Origin: Perognathus longimembris pacificus
Taxonomy: Eukaryota; Chordata; Mammalia; Rodentia; Heteromyidae
NCBI RefSeq assembly: GCF_023159225.1
Contig: NC_063176.1
Coordinates: 11,358,963 to 11,422,962 of the forward strand
Length of the DNA: 64,000 nucleotides
Direction: 5' to 3'
In this document: positions 56,371 through 64,000 of the stretch, one piece after another
How the letters are laid out: each line of letters starts with the position of its first letter
How positions within the stretch are numbered: the stretch's first letter is position 1
Program-made: the position numbers and the translations under genes
Notes under the pieces: generated by a model
The model's database searches: none
Seen by the model: only the letters and a program-made list of their open reading frames with translations
Told to the model about the DNA's origin: nothing

Positions 56371-56968
56371 GAGTGACTCCCGCCTACAGGTCCTCTGTCT
56401 GACTGACCACACCAGAAGCACCCCTTATGCCTTTTGGGCCAGTCTGTTCTCATTTCAGGGATGCCTAAATGGAGAATTTGACTGTATGTCCTTGCAGACG
56501 CCCTGTCTATGTCCTTGTGGACTCCAGTGTCTTCACTAGACAACTCCATAAAGTCAGAACACCTCATAGGCTAGAAAATCAGTCTCAGTGGCCCAAACTT
56601 TTGGCTTCTGCCCTCCAGTATGTGTTGCGGGCTGGGTTCCAGGGATTCTCCTCTAGGTCCCCTCTCAAAGGCTAGCCATTCTGGGTTTGATCTACTCCAC
56701 AAGCCTGGGGAGAAATTGGGCAGTTTTAGAGAAAAAAAGTCTGACAGTGGTTGTGGTCAGTTCTTAAGAAGTTACAGCTTCTGCCTCATGAGACTTCTTC
56801 CAGGCTTCATTCAAGGGCTGGCCAGCATCTACCGCCAAGGGAGAGCTGCTGCCTGCCTTCTCCAGGAGAGGCCACATCTCTCCCTTTTACCCCTACTGTT
56901 GGCACCCCTTGCCAGCAAGAAGCAGCCAGAGAGAGTCTTCATCCTTTTTCATAATTATTAAAAGGCTG
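56371..56968. other. Sequence between two family-B LTR copies
   Basis: About 0.6 kb with frames of 68-113 codons on both strands but no recognisable retroviral protein. It could be a deleted ERV interior bounded by the LTRs at 55790 and 56969, but no primer-binding site is clear. Confidence 0.35.
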
Positions 56969-57185
56969 GAATGTAAGTTCAACCCAGGGAGGGTTCCATG
57001 CAGATGCTCCCCACCTGGTTCAGTCTCCACCAGCACACCCGGAGGCCATTACTTCCTCCTTCCCTGACCTTACAGCCTAATCCACCTGGCCACACCCCCT
57101 GTCCCCTGCCCTAGATAAGGCAGGGCCCCGCAGGGGTCACCCCTGCTCCCGGGCCATGCATCACAGGCCAGCAGTTTGGTAAGTC
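56969..57185 (+). mobile_element. Partial LTR, family B
   Basis: GTTCAACCCAGGGAGGGTTCC, CATGCAGATGCTCCCC and CACACCCGGAGGCCATTAC parallel the U3 of the LTR at 55790 (CCACCCAGGGAGTGCTCC onward). The polyadenylation region and U5 are not found. Confidence 0.6.
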
Positions 57186-57967
57186 TGCTTCTCTGACCTA
57201 CTTTGGCTTGCCTGGCTCTGTTTTTAAAATTGGTACCAGATTTAAATATGGGTTTTTATTTTCCATGTTTTGTTGTTCATTTGGACATCTATCAGGGAAA
57301 ATCAGAGTGTGCAATGTGCTGAGTCCCCTTCTGCAAGAAGGCATTTGGGAGGGTTCAGGCAGCTGAGGACCTGATTCAAACAGCTGGGTAATCTTAGTCT
57401 CAGAGTAAATTTAAATTGTAAAATGCTTCTGGCTAAAATTGATGAAAGAGAGTCAGGCCACCTGTTGGGGTAAGAGATCAGCCTTCTTCCCCCAACTGAA
57501 GGTATTCAAAATGTGAATTAGTAATTTAAAATGCTCTACTCAAAATTGGACTAAAGACTAGAGTCAAGTACTGGGTGGGCTGAGTTTAGTTCCAGGGGAC
57601 CCCCATCCAGTTTTCTTCAGCAGGAAAGTATTTGATGTGCTAGATTGCATTGCTCAACTAAGGAAGCCCTGAAAAAATGAGGCCCCGCTAAAGTGCTTTG
57701 TTAAAAAGATTTTGTTTTAAATCTTGATCATCTGCAAGCATAAGATTGGTAAAAATATTTCTTGCCATGTAAAAATGTATAGTCCACTGTTTATTTTTGC
57801 ATGTGTGCATGTGTGTATGTGTGCGTGTAAATATGGTCAAGATCAAAAGTGTTAGCATAATGTAAAAAAGATAAATGAGTTTAACTCCAAAATGGGTGAG
57901 TTTACCTCCCAAAAGGTCATGAGGTTTGGATGTTACTAAAAGTCTCAAAAGCTTATTGCAATGTTTT
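57186..57967. other. Unassigned sequence
   Basis: About 0.8 kb without a recognised gene or repeat. It may be ERV interior, but no motif supports that. A CA/TG-like patch lies at 57795-57830. Confidence 0.35.
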
Positions 57968-57980
57968 AAAGAAAAACTAG

Positions 57981-58078
57981 GGGCTGGGATGTAGTTCAGT
58001 GGCAAAGCGCTTGCCTAGCAAGTGCAATATCCTGGGTTCGATCCCCAGTACCAAAAAAAAAAAAAAAAAAAGACACAA
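57981..58078 (+). mobile_element. ID (BC1-type) monomer SINE, well preserved
   Basis: GGGCTGGGATGTAGTTCAGTGG has an intact A box. CTTGCCTAGCAAGTGC and GGGTTCGATCCCCAGTACC with an intact B box follow, and then about 19 A. Perfect 13-bp target duplication AAAGAAAAACTAG (57968-57980 and 58079-58091). It is closest to the canonical rodent ID sequence in the window and has no Geo half. Confidence 0.95.
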
Positions 58079-58091
58079 AAAGAAAAACTAG

Positions 58092-59317
58092 TTAAAAGGT
58101 ATCTAAGGATTCTTTAATTTGCAGTTTTCAAAAGGGGAAAATGGTATCTTAATAAATCAGGCTGTTTACACTATAATCAACTTATCAGGTTTAGCAAAAG
58201 GCACTGGGAATTTGAAATTTATTTCCCTCCACTGTTAAAATTTGAGACTAAATATCAGGAATTTGGATATAAAGCTTTGCTTATCACTGTTAAAGAACTG
58301 CTTTGGGTTTCATCATCACAGGTCAAAAAGAAAGGACAGGAAAACTTAGGATGGGCCTGTGTTCCTAACTTTGGCGGGGGGGGGGGGTGATCTGGCAAAG
58401 GTGCAGCTTAGAGGATCCACACATGGTGGGACAGGCCCTCGGGGGAGTCTGGCATGGTGGAAGTAAGCTGGCACAAAGGCAATTCAAGCCCTAAGGAGTC
58501 AGATGGGTATATGCCCATTCTGTACGACAGGCCAATGGAGGCCTTTCTTGGTCCTGTATCTTTTCCTTGAAGGTTGATATTGGAAATCTGATGGTAAAAT
58601 GTTTGATGTGATGAGGTGATTGGTATTTCTAAAATTGCCCCTTGTGATGTATTAAAAATTGAAATTTTTAAAAAGAGGGTTCAAAAGTTTATCTGTATGA
58701 TGTCATTTGATTTCTCCTATTTTGCAATTTGGATGTATTTTACAAAAAGACAAAGATGCTAAGCCTGGATTCTTGGTATATATAGTGCTGGTGCTTGTAA
58801 TTCTTGCATTAAGGAAAAGCTGTTTTATAAGTTTAAAGTTGTGCTAGGCAGTAACTCAGACTGAAAAAAATAAAACAGCACTTTTAAAATAAGCAGCCCA
58901 GAGGCAATGGGCTGTGCTTAGAGCCTCAAGGTTTCAAAGGATTCTTCAAATACAAATAAAAGCTAAAGTATAAGTGTTAAAGCAGAGGTTAGTGTTAGAC
59001 TTAAAAAAAAATCGGAAATGGATTTCTGGGTATAAAATGTGGAAATAAAGTTGTCCTAAGTTCAGTTTCAAAAAAAGAAAAGAAAAAAGGTTAGGGCTGC
59101 CAAAATGATCATTTAATTGATATTCCAGTTTGCCTTTCAAGTTTTATAACAGTTTCCAGGTAGGAGTACAGTAAAGGACAGATGATTCTTACAAGTTCAT
59201 CAGATATATGTAACTTTGGCCCTTATTAAGTTTCAGGTAAGATCATGCTTGAAAACCATTTCTATGTTGACTACTTTGTTGCTTTTAATTGAAGTAATGT
59301 GGCCTTTTGTAACTCAT
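58092..59317. other. Unassigned sequence with a poly(G) run
   Basis: About 1.2 kb. A run of about 13 G lies near 58376-58387. No gene, SINE or L1 module recognised. Confidence 0.4.
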
Positions 59318-59512
59318 TGATCTGAATTCTGTGGTTTGAAGCCAGCCCTAACAGTGAAAGGCCCCTGTGAGAATCTTCATCTCTAACTAGCCAGCAGAGT
59401 GCTGGGAGGAGGAGGTGCTGAAAGGCTCAGAGTGACAAAGTGCTAGCTAGCCTTGAGCTGGAGAGCCGAGGGACAGGGATCAGACCCTGAGTTCAACAAC
59501 CAGCAAAGAGAA
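59318..59512 (+). mobile_element. B1-Geo-type composite SINE, 5'-truncated
   Basis: End of the B1-like half (GTGGTTTGAAGCCAGCCC), linker (GTGAAAGGCCCCTGTGAG, TAACTAGCCAGCAG) and Geo half (GCTAGCCTTGAGCTGGAGAGC, CCCTGAGTTCAAC). Confidence 0.75.
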
Positions 59513-59789
59513 ATGCCAAAGGCACCTTTATCCCAGCATGGGAAAGACACTCCTGGGACAAAAGTGATAAAACATCTAGAGGCAGTAAGCTACTGCTTGG
59601 ATGGCAGAGATGGTGTCAGATCCTAGAATCACTTGTGCTTGGCCCTTCAAAATTAATCAGAGCTGGGAGGTCATAGGAGAACAGTTTGCAAGCATGCCTT
59701 TCTAATGCCTATGTCTGTCTACTTAGTAACTGGGCAGGAACTGGCCAGTCATCTGTCATAGTGGGTAGTCAAAAGCTAAGGTTGTCAAA
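59513..59789. other. Unassigned sequence
   Basis: Short interval with no recognised feature. Confidence 0.3.
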
Positions 59790-60175
59790 TGATCATGCTG
59801 GTAGTTTTAGTGTAGCCTTATTCTCTGCTGAGTAAATGTTCAGAATGGAATTGCTGTGTCATAGGGAAGTTCTCTATGGAGAACACAAATAGTATGAATA
59901 TTTAGAAAGACTCGGTTAAAGCCCAACAAAATAAATACTATGAAATAGGTACTTGCAAGAGAAATTGCAGAGCTCAAGGGGAATGGTATAAAAATGAAGG
60001 TGGAAAATAAAGAGAATGTAGGCAAGAATTCCTTATTTGTACTACAGAATTGAGAAAAATAAGGAAAGGAGAGAGTCAGAGGAGGGTATAGGTGTTGGAG
60101 ATGACATAGATAGGTTAAGATGCATTATATACATAAACTACCTTGCTAAACAGCGAATAAAAATTGAATTCATAA
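59790..60175 (+). mobile_element. Candidate 5'-inverted LINE-1 fragment
   Basis: 59790-59880 is antisense ORF2 (GGAATTGCTGTGTCATAGGG, as at 28151-28170). From about 59885 the sequence reads like a sense L1 3' UTR (AAAATAAATACTATGAAATAGG, GGGTATAGGTGTTGGAGATG, GCATTATATACATAAAC). The change of strand suggests another 5'-inverted insertion. The 3' UTR assignment is tentative. Confidence 0.5.
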
Positions 60176-60239
60176 CCTAATAATTAATAAAATTTAATAA
60201 TTTAACAAAATTTAACTAATAATTTTTAAAAAAATGAAG

Positions 60240-60374
60240 CAGGGGTGGGTTTGGAGAGGTGGGTGAGAATGTTGAAAGGTGCAATATTGATCAAAAACAG
60301 TTTCCATAAAGTGCTGGAATGGCAAATCCTTTGTACACTATTGAAAGATAATAAAATAAAAAATAAAATAAAAA
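60240..60374 (+). mobile_element. LINE-1 3' end, older subfamily
   Basis: GGGTGGGTTTGGAGAGGTGG, GAATGTTGAAAGGTGC, GGAATGGCAAATCC and AAAGATAATAAAATAAA. It shares its order with 62215-62335 and ends in A-rich sequence. Confidence 0.55.
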
Positions 60375-60585
60375 GGGGCTGGGAATATGGCCTAGTGGTA
60401 AAGCCCTCCTCTCATATACATGAAGCCCTGCGTTCAACTCCTCAGCAACACATATATATAGAAAAAGCCGGAAGTGGCACTGTGGCTCAAGAGGTAGATT
60501 GCTAGCCTTGAGCAAAAAGAAGCCAGGGACAGTGCTCAGGCCCTGAGTTCAAGCCCCAGGACTGGCAACAAAAACAAAACCAGCC
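60375..60585 (+). mobile_element. IDL-Geo-type SINE
   Basis: GGGGCTGGGAATATGGCCTAG, an ID half with CTCCTCTCATATACATGAAG, a near-consensus Geo half and a CAAAAACAAAA tail. It is inserted in the A-rich end of the L1 fragment. Target sites are too A-rich to define. Confidence 0.92.
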
Positions 60586-60649
60586 ACACAAAAATAAATT
60601 AAAAACTAAATATGTAACAGAGATAAACATGTGACAGGGAGATAATGAA

Positions 60650-60845
60650 GAGAGAGAGACAGGAGGAAGAAGAAAAAGGAGGAGAAAGGGAGGAGAAGGA
60701 GGAGAAAGAGGAGGATTTGCAGGAGTAGGAGGAAGATCAAGGAGTGAGGTGTCCTGGGCGGTAGGGAAGGCTGGCAGATAGACAGACAGGTAGTCAGCCA
60801 GGACAGCAGGAAGGCAGGATAGCAGGAAGGGAGGAAAGATTGAGG
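60650..60845. repeat. Purine-rich (GA/GGA) repeat region
   Basis: GAGAGAGAGACAGG, GGAGGAGAAAGGGAGG and similar units, grading into AGACAGACAGG and GGAAGG units. Confidence 0.9.
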
Positions 60846-61335
60846 AGGAAGGTGAACTTACCTATCTTCCAACCAAAGATAAAATTGTAGGACATTGCTC
60901 TAACTTTACATTAATTATAACTCCAAAATATGCAAACAACAAAGCACAGGTGCAACTATTTCTCAAATAAAATAACATTAATATTTATCATGGTATCAAA
61001 TGTGTATCACCAATCTGTACATTTAAAAAATATTTTAAGCTACTTATTTCTACTTCTTCCAAAATGCATGCTATGGACTGAATGCATTAGGTCCAATGCA
61101 ATGGACCCCAAACAATATTTGAATGGATGTATAGGTTGAGCCATGCAGGACATTATAACGTCGTCTCTGTGACTGCGGCTTTATAAAAGGAGAACAGAGT
61201 ACCTGTGTTGACACATGGATCTTAGCATGTAATGCCTCCATCATGCATTATGATGCAACACGAAGGCCCTGAGAGGTCAAGCGGGACTTCCCGGCCTTCA
61301 CCCTTGTCTTTCCCAGCCTCCAGAACTATGAATTA
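60846..61335. other. Unique sequence, no feature recognised
   Basis: About 0.5 kb. GC content rises slightly near 61160-61320. No gene recognised. Confidence 0.4.
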
Positions 61336-61339
61336 AAAC

Positions 61340-61446
61340 TCCTCCCTCCCTCCCTCCCTCCCTCCTTCCCTTCCTTTCTTCTTTCCTTCTTTCCTTCTTT
61401 CCTTCCTTCCTTCCTTCCTCCCCCCCCCCCCCTCTCTCTCTCTCTT
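61340..61446. repeat. (CCTT)n / poly(C) / (TC)n pyrimidine microsatellite
   Basis: CCCT and CCTT units, then CTTT units, a run of about 13 C, then TC units. The corresponding minus-strand frame is an artefact of glycine/lysine-coding repeats. Confidence 0.95.
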
Positions 61447-61449
61447 TCA

Positions 61450-61668
61450 CCAACATTTAGGCTTGAACTAAAAGCCTGGATGCTGTCCCTTAGATTTTCC
61501 CTCAAGGCTGGCACTTTAACATTTGAGCCACTACTCTACTTCTAGCTTTTTGATGGCTAATTGAATAGTTTTAGAAGCATTCCTGCCAGTGATGGCTTCA
61601 AACTGATCTTCAGATCTCTGGTTTCTGAGTACTTAGGATTATAGAAATAAGCCACCAGCACCCAACTA
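61450..61668 (-). mobile_element. B1-Geo-type composite SINE, decayed
   Basis: Complement Geo half (GGCTTGAACTAAAAGCCTGG, CCTCAAGGCTGGCACTTTAAC) and complement B1-like half (GATGGCTTCAAACTGATC, GAGTACTTAGGATTATAG, CCACCAGCACCC). The pyrimidine microsatellite lies at its 3'-tail side and may have grown from its tail. Confidence 0.72.
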
Positions 61669-61844
61669 AATTATTCTTTATAAATTACTTGTTCTTGGGC
61701 ATTATTTATAGTAACATAAAACAGCTAATAGTTATCCTCAAAAGATCTTTCTGTGAAAAGGAGAAATAAAAAGTGTTATTCAATGTAAACATTTCTTTTA
61801 TATTCCTCTACTTATACTTTTAAATTGTGTTTTTCCTTCTTTTT

Positions 61845-62040
61845 TATTGTAGAGGGATTGTACAGAGGGATTACAGTTACATAAGGTACTGAGTAATTTC
61901 TTTTCAAACAGTGTTAACCCTTCCCTTGTTTTCTCCGGCTTTCCCTCCCTCCACTTGCCTCCCACTCAAGTTGTAAAGTTCATTTCCAACATAAGTGTCT
62001 AGTGAGTATTGCAGATGTATTGGTTTACCTCTTTTTACTT
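61845..62040 (-). mobile_element. LINE-1 3' UTR fragment
   Basis: GGATTACAGTTACATAAGG, CCCTCCCTCCACTTGCC, CAAGTTGTAAAGTTCATTTCC and GTCTAGTGAGTATTGC are the complement of the 3' UTR module order seen at 8420 and 39430. Confidence 0.72.
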
Positions 62041-62214
62041 TTAAACTGTTAATATTTTATTTGAGTCTACTGAGCAAAGAAGCATCATTCAGATCTCATG
62101 CATTGGTTTTGTAGGCTACCTTCGTTTTAAGCACAAGTCAGGAGAATAACTTTCTGACCATAAAACAGTCCATTTAAACATATTCATATAGATCAAATCC
62201 AGCTGTCAAATCAA

Positions 62215-62335
62215 ATCCAGGGGTGGATTGCGGGGAGATGAGTAAGAACATTGAAAGCAGTGACAGTGATCAAGATGCATTGTACTCATAAAATGTTTTT
62301 TGAATGGCAATTACTTAAGGATAATAAAGAAAAAA
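62215..62335 (+). mobile_element. LINE-1 3' end, older subfamily
   Basis: GGGGTGGATTGCGGGGAG, GAACATTGAAAGCAGTGAC, TTGAATGGCAATTAC and AAGGATAATAAAG match the module at 60240-60374. Confidence 0.55.
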
Positions 62336-64000
62336 GCCCTCGCCACTTTAAAATAGTTCCATTGAACCTACAAAATCATGTATTATTATTTAAATTTTAT
62401 TTGTAATGTCTTAAGAGAAGATGATGTGAATATTATACCAGAAATAAAAGAAATAGTTCCAAGATACATTTGTTGCTATGTAAATACATTTTAGTAGTTA
62501 AAATAGAATTGAAAATTTAAAGTTAAAGCAATCCCATAGTAAGAAAATACTTCAAATACTCTGATGTGCAATATTTCCTAAATAAAGGTAAACAGTGGTA
62601 GAGATGGTAAAATTGGACCATTGCTCCTGTACATTAATACTTTTATTCTTTTTGTGTTCATAAGTGTGTATGTAAGTGTGTGTGTGTGTCTGTAAGATTT
62701 ATTGGAGTTCACATTTGTATGATAACTGAAACAGAACAACCATATCTGAAGAATCTTACTGGAATTGATATGTAAATCACCGACGCACAAAAGGGTCTTA
62801 ATTATATTAAGGTGTATGAACTGAAAGTGAAACAATAAAGGAATTACCTTTTATAATTACATAAACTTTGAGATGTTTTGAGGTTTGCTGTAGTGAAAAC
62901 TATGAAAGGTGAATTTTACACTTGTCAGTGGTGCACTAATTTAATATCTTTGTATAGGTAAATAAACCATGTTTTAACATTTTATCAACAGCATATAATA
63001 TTTGCTACTTGCTTAAGAAGTTAACCATCTTTAAAACTAATCTTAGATGTCGAACACTTGCTCAGTTCTAATGGATCAGATCAGACTTGATGGGGCTTGC
63101 TATAGGATATTAGTTGCTGCCTTTTAGTGAGCAATTCCCAAAGGAGAAAATACTATGAATGAGAAAGGACTTGTGAGGTGCTTTTTGATTTATGAAATAA
63201 CCTCTTCTATGCTTTAATATTTAATGAAATGTGTACACTGATGACTTACTTGTCTGGCTTATATTTGACTTCAGGATATGCCATGTCTAAGATCAGAAAT
63301 AATATCACCTTGAAGTCCCTCCATAGTTTCCCTTGTCTCCCACTTGACTTATTGGTAATTTTAAGGCTTCACATGTTTCCTATATGAATATGACTGGATT
63401 AAATTTTTTTTTTATAGATCTTGTTTTGTTTCTGCTTTGCAGCCTGAATGACAACCACTGAAACTCTGGTAGATTAATGTTTCTTTTTGGATAGGTGATC
63501 ATTTTTTTTCTAAGAAATGTCAAATGCTACATGATTTTGGTGCAGGCTTATATTTACACATTCTTTTTGGTAAAACTAAACCTCATCTAAGACCAGAAAA
63601 GAAATTGCATCTTCATGACAAAAAAATGAAATGACCCCAAAGGAACAGCAGAGCCTTGAGGACAGAATACCCTCAAATGAGTACAATGACCTCCTCTAAT
63701 CAGACTGCACGTTGGAGCAGAAGGACCATCTCCTGGGAATCAGATTGTTCCTTTCATGTGATGACAGTGATAATTGCTTCCTCCAAACCTCTGAATGCTA
63801 GGGAGATAATGACTAATTAGGTTCTAGGACTATTTAACTGGGTACACTTTTGCTCTGGCTCCTAACTCCTTATCTATTAAACCTAGCATTCATGACTGTA
63901 TTGGGAAGATGGCTGAATATGAGCTGAAGTGGTGATATGTTTCCATTGTGACATAACTCTTTTATCTGCCCTTTACAATATCTTTTATTTTGAATATAGG
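62336..64000. other. Unique sequence to window end
   Basis: About 1.7 kb of AT-rich sequence with a short TG patch (62666-62688). Frames are below 90 codons and unassigned. No SINE or L1 recognised. Confidence 0.45.

Noticed and set aside
57981..58055. Possible tRNA gene (intact A and B boxes)
   Set aside because: Poly(A) tail, target duplication and ID-specific sequence identify it as a SINE. The cloverleaf is not preserved as in a true tRNA gene.
61326..61514. Glycine/lysine-rich minus-strand frame
   Set aside because: Pure translation of the CCTT/TC microsatellite.
1..64000. CRISPR arrays, bacterial operons, phage or plasmid features
   Set aside because: The sequence is mammalian nuclear DNA with SINE, LINE and ERV content. 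No regularly spaced repeats or prokaryotic gene structure were seen.

Overview
The window is nuclear DNA from a mammal, almost certainly a rodent. It is AT-rich and non-coding, and is filled with retrotransposons at many stages of decay. No intact host protein-coding gene, exon series, rRNA gene or functional tRNA gene could be recognised. The open reading frames are short. They are either chance frames, frames running through SINEs, or remnants of LINE-1 ORF2. The most frequent repeat is a dimeric SINE of about 200 bp. Its left half is an ID-like, tRNA-Ala-derived monomer, and its right half is a second module with a 'GTGGCTCAAGTGG' start and a 'GAGTTCAAGCCCC' end. This matches what I know of IDL-Geo, described from geomyoid rodents (pocket mice, kangaroo rats, pocket gophers). 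The source is therefore probably a heteromyid or geomyid. This is inference from recalled family structure, not a database match.

Layout. 1-537: partial plus-strand LTR of an endogenous retrovirus. 0.54-13.3 kb: AT-rich DNA with an old L1 (3.15-5.04 kb), a 5'-truncated L1 carrying two nested SINEs (7.1-8.4 kb), and isolated SINEs. 14.04-18.78 kb: a complete but gene-poor class II-type ERV, with two LTRs, a perfect 6-bp target duplication, a primer-binding site, a polypurine tract and a CpG-rich leader. 19.8-44 kb: mostly unique AT-rich sequence with about 16 SINEs and several L1 3' ends, two of them with inverted 5' parts. 45-51.7 kb and 53.3-57.2 kb: a cluster of LTRs from at least three families, more L1, and a 177-bp block present twice at about 98% identity. 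57.2-64 kb: an intact-looking ID monomer, more SINE/L1 debris, purine-rich and CCTT-type microsatellites, then unique sequence.

How the parts relate. L1 supplies the retrotransposition machinery inferred for the SINEs: the insertions end in A-rich tails and are flanked by 10-16 bp direct repeats. Nesting gives a relative order. SINEs sit inside L1 (7.1-8.4 kb, 47.0-48.1 kb), inside an ERV (15.9 kb), inside an LTR (46.3 kb) and next to another SINE (24.4 kb). A second dimeric family joins a B1/7SL-like left half to the same Geo-type right half and is generally more decayed. The items most worth following up are the 177-bp duplication, the module sharing between SINE families, the ERV without recognisable genes, and the rearranged L1 insertions. 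I saw no convincing new host-encoded system.
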